Shown: positions 36,361 to 46,892, counted from the stretch's first letter. The stretch: DNA of 64,000 bases from Pseudomonadota bacterium (GCA_021809435.1 JAKBAD010000010.1:1-64000); one strand, 5' to 3'. A program made the numbers and translations. Notes: generated from the letters alone by a model not told the origin.

Positions 36361-37182
36361 TTATGCGGCCTCTGTCAGGGTACCGGTGAACACGGTCTCG
36401 GCCGGGCCGCGCATCAGCACATGGTTATCCGCCCGCCAGGTGATGAGCAGTTCACCGCCATCCATGGTAATCGTGGCGCGTCGCCCGGTCAGGCCGCGGC
36501 GATGCGCGTTGACCAGCGTGGCGCAGGCGCCCGAACCGCAGGCCAGCGTCAGCCCGGCACCGCGCTCCCACACCCGCAGGCGGATGCGCTCAGGGCTCTC
36601 CACATGTGCAAAGCCGATATTGGCGCGCTCTGGAAACAGCCGGTGGGTTTCGAGCTTGGGCCCCAGCGTGTCGATGGGCAGATGCGCGAAGCCATCGACA
36701 AAAAAGGTCACGTGCGGGTTGCCCATCGAGCAGGCGGCAGGGTCGGAGACCGGGCCGAGCCCGAGTGAGAGGTGCAGCGTGTCGGCCTCGTGGGCGACCG
36801 GCACATCCTCCCAGCCCAGCTTGGGCGTGCCCATATCCACCTCGACCAGCCCCGGCCCCAGAATCTCGGCCCGCAACAGCCCGGCCACGGTGCGCACCCC
36901 AATTTCACGCGCGCCCGACTCCTCGGCGATCAGCGCGGCGACGCAGCGCGTGGCATTGCCGCAGGCCCCTGATTCGGTGCCATCGGCATTGAGGATGCGC
37001 ATGAACACGTCAGCCGAGCTATCGCCCGGCTCCATGATGATGAGCTGGTCGCAGCCCACGCCAAAGCGCCGGTCGGCGATGTGGCGTACGAGCGGGGCGG
37101 GCAGAGATAGCGGCGCGGGGCGGGCGTCGAGCACGACGAAGTCATTCCCCGCGCCCTGCATCTTGGTGAAACTGAGAGACAT
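36361..37182 (-). CDS. dapF: diaminopimelate epimerase
   Basis: Converts LL- to meso-diaminopimelate for lysine and peptidoglycan synthesis. The 273-residue enzyme has [14 protein letters not shown] at the start, the first catalytic Cys in [11 protein letters not shown], and the second in [11 protein letters not shown]. Two similar halves of the epimerase fold are apparent. The stop is immediately followed by the ftsY start, so the pair is cotranscribed. A palindromic element separates it from mreB upstream. Confidence 0.96.
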   Translation of the reverse strand: MSLSFTKMQGAGNDFVVLDARPAPLSLPAPLVRHIADRRFGVGCDQLIIMEPGDSSADVFMRILNADGTESGACGNATRCVAALIAEESGAREIGVRTVAGLLRAEILGPGLVEVDMGTPKLGWEDVPVAHEADTLHLSLGLGPVSDPAACSMGNPHVTFFVDGFAHLPIDTLGPKLETHRLFPERANIGFAHVESPERIRLRVWERGAGLTLACGSGACATLVNAHRRGLTGRRATITMDGGELLITWRADNHVLMRGPAETVFTGTLTEAA

Positions 37183-37232
37183 GGCTCTAGAATAGCGAGG
37201 GCTGGGGCGTGAAACCAGGGTAGGACTAAGAT

Positions 37233-37277
37233 TAAAAGTTTTTGGGGGTTTGGCCCCTTTTTTTAAAAAGGGGCCAA
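37233..37277. repeat. palindromic intergenic element, copy 1 (mreB 3' end)
   Basis: A lead-in block TAAAAGTTTTTGGGGGTTTGG begins at about 37233 and runs into a palindrome at 37250-37277 with 13-bp perfect arms around TT (TTGGCCCCTTTTT and its complement). A second copy at 63702-63750 has nearly the same lead-in but a different palindrome core. Here it lies five bases after the mreB stop and could serve as its terminator. Confidence 0.75.
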
Positions 37278-37281
37278 GAGC

Positions 37282-38740
<1,459 letters not shown>

Positions 38741-38995
38741 GTGACCCCGACCCGTTTGACCAAACCCCTGCTTCTCTTGAGCCTCATTCTGCCCCTCGCG
38801 GCTTGTGGCTATTCCCCGGGTTCGCGCGCGCTCTCGGGCGGCGCCATCGGCGCGGGCACGGGTGCCATTGTCGGCGCGGTCACGGGTATTGGGCCTGGCG
38901 CTGGCGCGGCCATCGGCGGTGCGGTTGGCGCGGTGGCGGGGGCCGCCATCAGCCCGCATACGCTCAACCTTGGCAAGCCGCTGGTCGGCGAGTGA
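38741..38995 (+). CDS. small glycine-zipper lipoprotein (copy A)
   Basis: An 84-residue envelope protein. A lipoprotein signal ends in the lipobox LPLAAC, followed by GYSPGSRALSGGAIGAG and repeated G/A-x3-G/A motifs typical of glycine zippers that pack in membranes. A GTG start at 38741 with GGAG eight bases upstream is preferred; the longer frame would put the signal peptide internally. It is a close relative of the next gene, so the pair looks like a tandem duplication. Glycine-zipper lipoproteins are generally of unknown function and outer-membrane located. Confidence 0.78.
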   Translation: MTPTRLTKPLLLLSLILPLAACGYSPGSRALSGGAIGAGTGAIVGAVTGIGPGAGAAIGGAVGAVAGAAISPHTLNLGKPLVGE

Positions 38996-39015
38996 AGCCG
39001 CAGACGGAGGATGAC

Positions 39016-39258
39016 ATGGTGATGCAGTCTAACAACAGAGTTTTGATTGGCGCGGCCATGCTGATCTTGGCCTTGACCGGGTGCGGCTATTCGCCGGGCC
39101 ACCGCGCTTTAACTGGCGGCGCCATCGGCGCGGGGGCTGGTGCCATCATCGGCGCGGCCACCGGTATGGGGCCGGCCGAGGGGGCGTTGCTGGGTGGTGC
39201 GGCCGGCGCGGTCACCGGCGCGGTCACCACCCATCACCAGATCAATCTGGGCGAGTAA
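39016..39258 (+). CDS. small glycine-zipper lipoprotein (copy B)
   Basis: An 80-residue paralogue of the preceding protein. The lipobox is LALTGC, then GYSPGHRALTGGAIGAGAGA and further Gly zippers, ending HHQINLGE compared with PHTLNLGKPLVGE in copy A. The ATG at 39016 has CGGAGG five bases upstream. It starts 20 bases after copy A and is probably cotranscribed. A strong terminator follows. Confidence 0.8.
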   Translation: MVMQSNNRVLIGAAMLILALTGCGYSPGHRALTGGAIGAGAGAIIGAATGMGPAEGALLGGAAGAVTGAVTTHHQINLGE

Positions 39259-39263
39259 AAGCC

Positions 39264-39288
39264 AAGGGGGCCACGCGGCCCCCTTTAT
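39264..39288. terminator. bidirectional terminator between lipoprotein gene and htpG
   Basis: AAGGGGGCC (39264-39272) pairs with GGCCCCCTT (39277-39285) over nine bases with an ACGC loop, followed by TTTATCTT. The genes on both sides converge on it (htpG ends at 39291). Confidence 0.75.
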
Positions 39289-39290
39289 CT

Positions 39291-41078
39291 TCACGCCTTG
39301 GCCAACGCCATGGCGATGGATTTCACGAACGATGCCGGTTCGTCGGGCAAGTCGCCCTCCTGCAGCCGGGCCAGATCAAGCAGCAGTCCGGCCTCGCTGG
39401 CCACGCTTTCCCGCTCGCCGAGACTGGCGATCAGCGGATGGGCGGGGTTGATTTCAAGCCTCGGCGGCAGACCAAACACCGGCCGGCCGGCGCGCTTGAG
39501 CAGCTTTTGCATGGCGAGGTCGGGTCCGCCCTCGGCCGCCACCAGCATCACCGGGCTGTCTTTGAGCCGGCTCGAGGCCGCAACGCCCGAAACCTTGTCC
39601 CCCAGCGCGTCCTGCAGCTTCGCGCACAGCGCCGCCACCTGGTCGTCGGGCTTGGCCTCCTCGAACAAGCCACCGGCCTGCGAGGCGGAGACGAGCTTCT
39701 TCTCCTTATAGGTGCCCAGGCGCTGGGGCCAGAACGCGTCGATCGGATCGGCGAGCAGCAGCACCTCGAAGCCCTTTTCGGCGAAACCTTCGAGCTGCGG
39801 TGAGGTTTTGGTCAGCGCCCCCTCGCCCGAGAGGTAATAAATCGCCTCCTGCCCCTCTTTCATCCGCCCGACATATTCATCGAGCGTGGTGGCTGCTTCG
39901 GTGGTCGAGGCAAAGCGCAGCAGCGCCGCGATCTCGGCGGCGTGGCCGGTATCCTCGTAAATCCCCTCCTTCAAAACCGGCCCGAAAGCTTCCAGGAACT
40001 TGCCGAAGCTCTCGGGCTCCTTGGCTTTGGCCTTCAGCTCCGTGAGCACGCGGTTGACCAGCGCCTTGCGGATTTTCTCGAGCACCGGGGTGGATTGCAG
40101 GATTTCGCGGCTGACATTGAGGGGCAGATCCTCGGTATCCACCACGCCCGAGACGAAAGACAACCAGCGCGGCAGCAGCTCGGCGCGGTCGGTGATGAAC
40201 ATGCGCTTCACATGCAGCCGGACCTTCGATTCCCGGTCATCCTCGACGGGGAAGAACGGTTTCTCGGAGGGGATGAACAGCAGCGCCGAGAATTCCAGCG
40301 TACCCTCGGCCCGCCAATGGATGGTGGCAAACGGCTCATCGAAGCTGTGTGCCACGTGGCGGTAGAAATCCTGGTACTCCTCGGGCTTGATCTCGCTCTT
40401 GCTCCGCCGCCAAAGGGCGGTACCCGAGGTCACGGCCTCGAATTTGCCGTCCTCCTCCAGCTCGATCGGCAGGGCGATGTGGTCGGCCCATTTGCGGATG
40501 ATGGTTTTAAGACGCAGCGGCTCGAGAAATTCTTCCGCGTCGTGCTTGATATGCAGCAAGATGGTGGTGCCTGGCGCCTCGCGCGTGGCGCTGCCCAGCG
40601 TATATTGCCCCTTGCCGTCCGAGGCCCATTCGCAAGCTTCATCATGCCCGGCCTTGCGCGAGACGACCTCGACCTTCTCCGCCACCATGAACGCCGAATA
40701 AAACCCAACGCCGAATTGCCCGATCAGGCTGGGCCGGTCCTCTGGCTTGGCCGCGCCCAGATTGGCGGCGAAAGCGGCCGTGCCCGAACGCGCGATGGTG
40801 CCAAGGTTTTCGGCCATCTCCTCGCGCGTCATGCCCACACCACAATCCTCGATACGGATGGTGCGCGCGGCCTTGTCGGCGCTGATGCGGATGGCGGCGT
40901 TATCAGGTAGCGCCAGCGTTTCGTCAGAGAGCGCCAGAAAGCGGCGTTTATCGGTGGCATCGGCCGCGTTGGCGACCAGCTCGCGTAGAAAAATTTCGCG
41001 GTCGGAGTAAAGCGAATGCACCACCAGATCGAGCAGGCGCCCGACTTCGGTGCCAAAATTATGTGTCTCTTCAGCCAT
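39291..41078 (-). CDS. htpG: molecular chaperone HtpG (Hsp90)
   Basis: An ATP-dependent cytoplasmic chaperone. The 595-residue protein has the GHKL nucleotide site: [28 protein letters not shown] and [15 protein letters not shown]. The middle domain contains [11 protein letters not shown], and the C-terminal dimer domain follows. The ATG at 41078 has GAGGA five bases upstream and gives the usual MAEET start; an ATG five codons earlier is less likely. It stands alone with its own promoter region. Confidence 0.96.
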   Translation of the reverse strand: MAEETHNFGTEVGRLLDLVVHSLYSDREIFLRELVANAADATDKRRFLALSDETLALPDNAAIRISADKAARTIRIEDCGVGMTREEMAENLGTIARSGTAAFAANLGAAKPEDRPSLIGQFGVGFYSAFMVAEKVEVVSRKAGHDEACEWASDGKGQYTLGSATREAPGTTILLHIKHDAEEFLEPLRLKTIIRKWADHIALPIELEEDGKFEAVTSGTALWRRSKSEIKPEEYQDFYRHVAHSFDEPFATIHWRAEGTLEFSALLFIPSEKPFFPVEDDRESKVRLHVKRMFITDRAELLPRWLSFVSGVVDTEDLPLNVSREILQSTPVLEKIRKALVNRVLTELKAKAKEPESFGKFLEAFGPVLKEGIYEDTGHAAEIAALLRFASTTEAATTLDEYVGRMKEGQEAIYYLSGEGALTKTSPQLEGFAEKGFEVLLLADPIDAFWPQRLGTYKEKKLVSASQAGGLFEEAKPDDQVAALCAKLQDALGDKVSGVAASSRLKDSPVMLVAAEGGPDLAMQKLLKRAGRPVFGLPPRLEINPAHPLIASLGERESVASEAGLLLDLARLQEGDLPDEPASFVKSIAMALAKA

Positions 41079-41256
41079 GTATTCCTCAATCATGAGCGAA
41101 CAAACCCCCTCCCTCGGCCTGCCGCCGCGGCAAGCCAGGCCGGCGAGGTAAGTGGGGTTAGTTTAAGATGCCGGGCGCCTGGCGCCAAGGGGCGGGCGTT
41201 GGCAGGTGTGACACGCACTGGTAATCATGCCCGTGTAACGCCCACGGAGACCAATC

Positions 41257-41718
41257 ATGGCTCAAGCCAGCTTCACCCGCCTCAACCGTGCCGATCTCGC
41301 AGGCCTTATTGGCGCGGCCGACGATGAAGACCCACGCGCCCTGACCGCCTATCTGGCCGATAACGGCACCGTTGCGGCCGAGTTCGAGGGGGATGGCGGG
41401 GTGTTCGCCGTATTGTTGCCGGTGCTGGCCGAGGATTTCGATATTGACCTCGAGACCAGCGAAAACGGCCTGATCGGCGACCTGGCCGAGCGCTCGAAAG
41501 CCCTGGTGGTGATTTTAACCTCTGATGAGCGCCATGAATACCGCGCCCGCCTCGACCCTGAGAGCTTCGATCCCGAGGAACTCGGCCAGTTATATGCCGA
41601 TTTCACCGAGGAGGAGGACGAAGACCAGGGCGAGGCCATGCTGGCGGGCATCATCGCGCTTCATGAAGCGCTGGGCGAGGTCGATGACAGCCATGTGGTG
41701 GTGCTGATGGTGGGTTGA
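41257..41718 (+). CDS. acidic hypothetical protein
   Basis: A 153-residue, strongly acidic protein without a recognised domain, signal peptide or membrane segment. The sequence alternates short hydrophobic and acidic parts, such as AEDFDIDLETSENGLIGDLAE-like stretches and ADFTEEEDEDQGEAMLAG, and ends VVVLMVG. A GGAG precedes the ATG by nine bases. Codon use fits neighbours, so it is likely a real gene. Function is unknown. Confidence 0.72.
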   Translation: MAQASFTRLNRADLAGLIGAADDEDPRALTAYLADNGTVAAEFEGDGGVFAVLLPVLAEDFDIDLETSENGLIGDLAERSKALVVILTSDERHEYRARLDPESFDPEELGQLYADFTEEEDEDQGEAMLAGIIALHEALGEVDDSHVVVLMVG

Positions 41719-41723
41719 CCCGT

Positions 41724-42563
41724 TCAGCCGCCCGCCTCGAGCGCCAGCAGCACGCGCATCAGCCGCTCGAACTCCGCGACCGAGAGCGTCTCCGCCCGGC
41801 GCGTGGGGTCGATATCCGCGGCCTCGACCAGGGCGGCGCCGCCCAGAGGCTTGAGCGCGCCGCGCAGCATCTTGCGCCGCTGGCCAAAGGCCGCCGCGGT
41901 AAGCCGTTCCATGGCGCGCAGCTCATGTTTGGGCGGCTGCACGTGTTTGGGCACCAGCCGCACCACCGCAGACTCCACTTTCGGGGGCGGCGAAAACGCG
42001 CCCGCCGGCACGGTCAGGGCCAAATCCACATCGCACAGCCATTGGCTGAGCACCGCGATACGCCCATAGGCACTGGTATCGGGGCTGGCGCAAATGCGCT
42101 CGGCCACTTCAAGCTGAAACATCAGCGTCAGCGTCTGATAGGCGGCGGCCTCGTGCAGCCAGCGCACCAGCAGCGGCGTGCCGATATTATAAGGCAGGTT
42201 GGCGATAATGGCGCGCGGCCCCGGCACCAGGGCGGGAATATCGATTTTCATGGCGTCTCCCGCCACTACCGAGAGCCGCGGCGTCAGACGGGCCAAATCT
42301 TCAATCGCCGCCACGGCGCGCGGGTCGAACTCAATGGCGGTGACATGCTGGGCCGGGGTGGCGAGCAGCGCGCGGGTAAGGCCGCCGGGGCCGGGGCCGA
42401 TCTCAACCACGTTGAGGCCCGAAAGATCGCCCGCCAGCCCGGCGATACGCGCGAGCAGCCCGGGTTCGAGCAGAAAATGCTGGCCGAGCGATTTATCGGC
42501 CTTGAGGTCGAAGCGGGCGATAACTTCGCGCAGAGGCGGCGGGGGCGCAGAAAAATCCGTCAT
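41724..42563 (-). CDS. rsmA: 16S rRNA (adenine1518-N6/adenine1519-N6) dimethyltransferase
   Basis: Dimethylates two adjacent adenines near the 3' end of 16S rRNA during 30S maturation. The 279-residue enzyme has KSLGQHFLLEPGLLARIA, the SAM motif VVEIGPGPGGLTRALL, the post-motif AIEFDPRAVAAIE, and the catalytic NLPYNIGTPLLVRWL. It is divergent from a ClC transporter over a 42-base space that carries a dyad. Confidence 0.96.
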   Translation of the reverse strand: MTDFSAPPPPLREVIARFDLKADKSLGQHFLLEPGLLARIAGLAGDLSGLNVVEIGPGPGGLTRALLATPAQHVTAIEFDPRAVAAIEDLARLTPRLSVVAGDAMKIDIPALVPGPRAIIANLPYNIGTPLLVRWLHEAAAYQTLTLMFQLEVAERICASPDTSAYGRIAVLSQWLCDVDLALTVPAGAFSPPPKVESAVVRLVPKHVQPPKHELRAMERLTAAAFGQRRKMLRGALKPLGGAALVEAADIDPTRRAETLSVAEFERLMRVLLALEAGG

Positions 42564-42574
42564 GGCGCTTGTTA

Positions 42575-42603
42575 GCGCATTGTCACGCGTGGCAACAATG
42601 CGC
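42575..42603. promoter_or_regulatory. dyad between divergent rsmA and ClC genes
   Basis: GCGCATTGT (42575-42583) is mirrored by ACAATGCGC (42595-42603) around an 11-base centre that itself contains the palindrome CACGCGTG. It fills most of the space between the two divergent start codons, so binding there could affect both genes. Its right arm lies just before the GTG start at 42606. Confidence 0.45.
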
Positions 42604-42605
42604 CC

Positions 42606-44369
42606 GTGAGCGAAGCCTTACCCGACTCGGCCTGGAGCCAGGCCCTGCAAAGATTGCGCGCGCTGGCCCGGGCGGATGAAGCCTGGCTGGCGGTGTTGGC
42701 GGCTGGTGTGGGAATGGCGGCGGGCTGCGGGGTGGCGGCGGTCAATGCCATCACCGGACTCATGCATATCTATTTGTTTTTGTTGCCGCAGGGCGGCGGC
42801 ATTTCAGAGGCCGCCCGCCTGCCGCCCCTGCGGGTGCTGCTGGTGCCGGCGGGCGGTGGGTTGGTGCTGGGGGTGATCACGGCGGTGCTGAGCCGGTTCC
42901 GTCCGCGCGTGCCGGTCGACCCGATCGAGGCCAACGCGCTCTATGGCGGGCGTATGTCGCTGACCGATTCGATTGTGGTGACCGTGCAGACCATGCTTTC
43001 CAACGGTGTTGGTGCCTCGGTGGGCATGGAGGCGGGCTACGCCCAGTTCGCTGCTGGTTTGGCCTCGAAGTTTGGCCAGGCGCTGCGTCTGCGCCGCAAT
43101 GATCTGCGCGTGCTGGTGGGATGCGGCGCGGCCGCGGCCATCGGCGGGGCGTTCAACGCGCCGCTATGCGGGGCATTTTATGGTATCGAGCTGATCATGG
43201 GCGTTTATACCATGGCCAGCCTGCCTTATGTGGTCATTGCCGCGCTGGCTGGCACGCTCACGGTTCAGGCTCTGGGGTTCGGCACGCCGCCGCTTACGGT
43301 CACGTTGCCGCAAACCATCCCTGATTCCGCCTATGTGCTCATTCTGGTGCTGGGTGTGGTGTGCGGTTTGGCTGGCATTGTCATCATGCGCGGCGCCACA
43401 CTCATCGAGGCCGGCTTCCGCGCCTCCGGCATTCCCCCCTGGGCGCGCCCGGCACTGGCCGGGTTGGTGGTGGGGGCGCTAGGTTGCATCACGCCCAAGG
43501 CGATGTCGTCGGGTCACTCGGCCCTGCATGCTTATATAGATGTCAATTATCCGTTTTTCATGGTGCTGGGGTTTTTCGTCATCAAGGCGCTGGCGTCGGC
43601 GGTCTCCATTGGCGCGGGCTTTCGCGGCGGTTTGTTCTTTGCCTCGCTGTTTCTGGGCGCGCTGTTGGGCAAGGTGTTCGCCGGGCTGCTGGGCGTGATG
43701 CCGTTCATGGCCCATCTGCCGCCTGGGCTGTTTGCCGTGGTCGGTATGAGCGGCTTGGCGGCCTCGGTGGTTGGTGGGCCAATGACCATGACATTCCTGG
43801 CCCTCGAATCGACCCGCAGTTTCACCGCCACCATGGCCGTGCTGGCGGCCGCTATTGCCTCCACCCTCACCACGCGGCGATTATTTGGCTATTCATTCGC
43901 GACCTGGCGCTTTCATCTGCGCGGCGCCCCCATCCGCTCAGGCGTCGATATCGGTTGGGTACGGGCGTTGACGGTCGGGCGGATGATGCGCAGTGCCCCC
44001 AAGATCGTGCAGTCAGAGATGAGCCTGGCGGATTTCCGCCGCGAAGTGCCCGCTGGCGCGCTGGCCCGGGTGATCGTGGTGGATGAGCAGGCGCGTTATG
44101 CCGGCATGATCTATCCGCCCGAAGCCGCGGTGGCGACGGGTGAGGGGCGCAAGGTCGCCGACCTGATGCACCACCAGGGGCGGTTTTTGGTGCCCGGAAT
44201 GAATGTGCGCGAGGCGCTGGATACGTTCGAACAGGTAGCGGCCGATGCGCTTGCGGTGGTCGACGATGCCGAGCACATGAAGGTTGTGGGGCTGGTGACA
44301 GAGCAACACGCCCTGCGGCGTTACAGCGAAGAACTGGATCGGCGGCACCGGGAGATTTCAGGCGCGTGA
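42606..44369 (+). CDS. ClC-family chloride channel/transporter with CBS domains
   Basis: A 587-residue membrane protein with about ten or more helices (about 25-440) and a C-terminal CBS-type pair (about 450-585). The anion path shows AIGGAFNAPLCGAFYGIELI and GFRGGLFFASLFLGALLG. The normally conserved G-R/K-E-G-P site reads VGASVGMEAGY: the gating Glu is kept while Arg and Pro are replaced. That marks a divergent subgroup, and ion selectivity cannot be deduced. Translation starts at GTG 42606. It is divergent from rsmA. Confidence 0.9.
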   Translation: MSEALPDSAWSQALQRLRALARADEAWLAVLAAGVGMAAGCGVAAVNAITGLMHIYLFLLPQGGGISEAARLPPLRVLLVPAGGGLVLGVITAVLSRFRPRVPVDPIEANALYGGRMSLTDSIVVTVQTMLSNGVGASVGMEAGYAQFAAGLASKFGQALRLRRNDLRVLVGCGAAAAIGGAFNAPLCGAFYGIELIMGVYTMASLPYVVIAALAGTLTVQALGFGTPPLTVTLPQTIPDSAYVLILVLGVVCGLAGIVIMRGATLIEAGFRASGIPPWARPALAGLVVGALGCITPKAMSSGHSALHAYIDVNYPFFMVLGFFVIKALASAVSIGAGFRGGLFFASLFLGALLGKVFAGLLGVMPFMAHLPPGLFAVVGMSGLAASVVGGPMTMTFLALESTRSFTATMAVLAAAIASTLTTRRLFGYSFATWRFHLRGAPIRSGVDIGWVRALTVGRMMRSAPKIVQSEMSLADFRREVPAGALARVIVVDEQARYAGMIYPPEAAVATGEGRKVADLMHHQGRFLVPGMNVREALDTFEQVAADALAVVDDAEHMKVVGLVTEQHALRRYSEELDRRHREISGA

Positions 44370-44780
44370 AATTTCTGGAACCGCCGAAGTCTAAAAAATA
44401 AAACTCGCCCCGCAGAGCCTCTATGTTCCCCTTGGCGCGGTAGACTCAGAAAAGTTCCACTTTCAGGCAGTGTTTTTTATGAGGAAGGTCTGAATGGGTG
44501 TAACGCTGACCTTATTAAGGTAATAATACTTTCCTAATAAGGTGCTGATTCAATGATAATAAAAAAGGACATTATTCTTAAACATTTTTACCAGCACGGC
44601 GTAATTTGTATTATTACAAAACCTATTTCTCAAAAATAAAATTTTTTATTGGTTTGTGTTTGTTTTTATGATTCTGGTCACGGGATTTTTATTGATTGTT
44701 GATGGGTTTATCCTTGCCTGTATCGCAGTGCAGCGGTAAAACCGTAACGATACAGGCTTAAAGTGACAGGGGTGTAATAG
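44370..44780. other. AT-rich 411-bp leader region of the secreted protein gene
   Basis: This stretch is far richer in A and T than anything else in the window (especially 44480-44710). It contains no gene. Two strong dyads occur: ACCTTATTA (44509-44517) with TAATAAGGT (44535-44543), and the hairpin at 44716-44757. The composition suggests a strong or silencer-bound promoter, or recent acquisition. Confidence 0.65.
44716..44757 (+). promoter_or_regulatory. leader hairpin just upstream of the surface protein start
   Basis: GCCTGTATCG (44716-44725) pairs perfectly with CGATACAGGC (44748-44757), and inside it CGGT (44734-44737) pairs with ACCG (44741-44744). The structure ends about 23 bases before the ATG, leaving the GGGGTG ribosome site free. 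It could stabilise the mRNA, as 5' hairpins do for abundant envelope proteins, or be an operator. Confidence 0.55.
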
Positions 44781-46430
44781 ATGGCGGCTGCATTAACGGT
44801 TGGTAGCGCATTTAATGCGGTGGTTGGTGTTGTTTCGGTTCCGTCGTCATTTCCGGGCGCGGTCACAACTTCAGGGTCTCTTAACGAGGCGCTGCAGGCC
44901 TACCTGAACTCGCTTTCCGCGAGCGTTCACGGCGGGCAGTATGATTTCCAGAACAACAATATCATCGACTCGTCGAGCTTCTCGACCGTCCAGTCTGGCG
45001 CCACGGGCAGCTTCGAAGAGCTGACCAATCGTGATTCCAGCGGCCACATCGCCACGGGCTCGGCCTCGGGGTCTTACACGGTCGCGTCCGGCGTGACCGA
45101 TTTTGTGGTGCAGGCTCCCGGTCAAGAGACCGTGCAGGGGCAGTCCAGCACCAATTTTGCCCTGTTTGGCGCCAATTCCAACGTGTTCTATTCAGCCGCG
45201 AACGGCGCCGGCAGCGTCTATGCCGCTGGTGGCCAGGACACGCTGAACATGTCCGACTTCTCCGGCAGCATCTGGGCCTCGGGCACTGACACGGTGGTGG
45301 TCAATAATAGCGGCAATGGTCTGTCTGGCGGCAATTATGCCAGCTCGGTGCGGCCGGTGGTCACTTCCTACGGTACGGACAATATCCGCCTGTATGATTT
45401 TAACGGTACCGTGAACGCCGCGGGCACCGATAATGTCTACCTTAACAACCAGAACTCCACGGTGACGGCGGTGGTGAATGCCACCGGGTCGGAAAACATC
45501 TCGGTGCTCGGCGCGGCCACCACCTCGGCGATCATCAATGAGAGTGGGGTAGGCACCACGGATAATTTCCAGGTAGGCGAGTCGATGGACGCGACGGTGA
45601 GCGCGTCTGGGGGGGCCAACTCTTACGTCTTCTTCGAGCCCGACTCCGGTTCGTCGCTGTTCTTCATCAACAACTCCAGCGTCGCCGGCAGTGTGCTCTT
45701 TTCGAATTTCATCATCAACGGCACGCTCCATCCCTCGCATAATGCGATGACCGTGTATGGCGGTGCCGCTGGTGGTCAATATGTCGCCGGTGCGGGTGGT
45801 AATTCGCTCCTCGTCGGCGGTGTGTACGACACGGCTGCCGCCAGCGTGGCGGGCGTACCGGTAGATACGTCGAGTGTTGCCGGTGGTGCCGTTACCCTCT
45901 ACGCGGGTGGCAGCAATGATACGCTTTATGCCACCAGCGGTACCGGTACCAATGAGCTGTGGGGTGGCCCCGGCACTGGCGAGAAACTGCTGGCGGCGAG
46001 CACGACGGGTGCCAACGATTTCAATATCGGCACTTATAATGGTCAGACCTTGTCCTGGAACGAGGCTGCGGGCGGCATGGCATCGACCAACGGTTCGGGC
46101 GCGCAGATCTTCTTCATTGGCAATGCGCAGGCGGAAACACTTACCGGCTCGACCGTTGCTGGGGCGACCAACACTTACCGTTTTGAAACCGCCGCCCAGA
46201 CCGCGGGCTCGACGTTCACCATTACCGATTTCGGTGCCAACAGCCAATTCCTGGTTACCAACAGCACGGGTACGGCTGGGTCGACCACGGTGTCCATCTC
46301 GGCCGTCTCGGCTTATGGCAGCAACAGTTCTCAGCTTTGGCTCTCGGATGGCACGGTGGTCACGCTTAAGGGCGTCAGCACCTCACATATCAGCCTGCAA
46401 TATAACGGCACCTTGGCCACCTATAACTGA
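44781..46430 (+). CDS. Ser/Gly/Asn-rich repeat protein, probably secreted (RTX/beta-solenoid-like)
   Basis: A 549-residue protein with no Cys, only two Lys and four Arg, and very high Ser, Gly, Thr, Asn, Ala and Val. Roughly residues 150-290 carry irregular 17-21-residue repeats built on GTDNIRLYDFNGTVNAAG and GTDNVYLNNQNSTVTAVV, a pattern of beta-solenoids. A degenerate RTX-like stretch, YAGGSNDTLYATSGTGTNEL, is near residue 380. There is no cleavable signal peptide, so type I secretion or an S-layer/adhesin role is a reasonable guess. The AT-rich leader and dedicated hairpin suggest high, regulated expression. A GGGGTG site precedes the ATG. Confidence 0.72.
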   Translation: MAAALTVGSAFNAVVGVVSVPSSFPGAVTTSGSLNEALQAYLNSLSASVHGGQYDFQNNNIIDSSSFSTVQSGATGSFEELTNRDSSGHIATGSASGSYTVASGVTDFVVQAPGQETVQGQSSTNFALFGANSNVFYSAANGAGSVYAAGGQDTLNMSDFSGSIWASGTDTVVVNNSGNGLSGGNYASSVRPVVTSYGTDNIRLYDFNGTVNAAGTDNVYLNNQNSTVTAVVNATGSENISVLGAATTSAIINESGVGTTDNFQVGESMDATVSASGGANSYVFFEPDSGSSLFFINNSSVAGSVLFSNFIINGTLHPSHNAMTVYGGAAGGQYVAGAGGNSLLVGGVYDTAAASVAGVPVDTSSVAGGAVTLYAGGSNDTLYATSGTGTNELWGGPGTGEKLLAASTTGANDFNIGTYNGQTLSWNEAAGGMASTNGSGAQIFFIGNAQAETLTGSTVAGATNTYRFETAAQTAGSTFTITDFGANSQFLVTNSTGTAGSTTVSISAVSAYGSNSSQLWLSDGTVVTLKGVSTSHISLQYNGTLATYN

Positions 46431-46449
46431 TCGGGCCGCCCCCGACGCA

Positions 46450-46480
46450 AAAACCGCCCTGGTGACAGGGCGGTTTTTTT
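46450..46480 (+). terminator. intrinsic terminator after the secreted protein gene
   Basis: AAAACCGCCCT (46450-46460) pairs with AGGGCGGTTTT (46467-46477) over 11 bases with a 6-base loop, followed by a run of seven Ts. This is a textbook rho-independent terminator, 20 bases past the stop. Confidence 0.9.
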
Positions 46481-46487
46481 ATGCCCT

Positions 46488-46892
46488 TCATTCAGCCGGC
46501 TCAAACGTCAGCACGATGCCGTTAATGCAATAGCGGAGCCCGGTTGGGGGAGGGCCGTCGGGGAAGACGTGGCCGAGATGCCCGCCGCAATTGGCGCAAT
46601 GCACCTCGGTGCGCACCATGCCATGGCTGCGGTCCACGGTCTCGCCTAACGCGCCATCCTCGGGGGTGGTGAAGCTCGGCCAGCCAGTGCCGCTGTCAAA
46701 CTTATCGCCAGAGACGAACAGCAGCTGCCCGCACCCGGCGCAGTAAAACCGTCCCGGCCGCTTTTCATAATTCAGCGCGCAACTGCCAGGCCGCTCGGTC
46801 GCGTGGCCCCGCAAAATCGCATATTGTTCAGGGCTCAGCCGCTTGCGCCACTCGGCATCGCTCAGTGTGAAGGGAAAAACCTCCCCGCTCAT
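46488..46892 (-). CDS. msrB: peptide-methionine (R)-S-oxide reductase
   Basis: Repairs oxidised methionine (R-sulfoxide) in proteins. The 134-residue enzyme shows ERPGSCALNYEKRPGRFYC, the zinc pairs CAGC and CANC in HCANCGGHLGHVFPDGP, the conserved GTGWPSFTTPEDG and the catalytic Cys in LRYCINGIVLTF. No signal peptide, so cytoplasmic. A terminator separates it from the convergent secreted-protein gene. Confidence 0.96.
   Translation of the reverse strand: MSGEVFPFTLSDAEWRKRLSPEQYAILRGHATERPGSCALNYEKRPGRFYCAGCGQLLFVSGDKFDSGTGWPSFTTPEDGALGETVDRSHGMVRTEVHCANCGGHLGHVFPDGPPPTGLRYCINGIVLTFEPAE

Noticed and set aside
45192-46247. 351-residue antisense frame inside the surface protein gene
   Set aside because: Composition (Arg/Gly/His-rich, repetitive) mirrors the sense repeats. 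No start site or family match.
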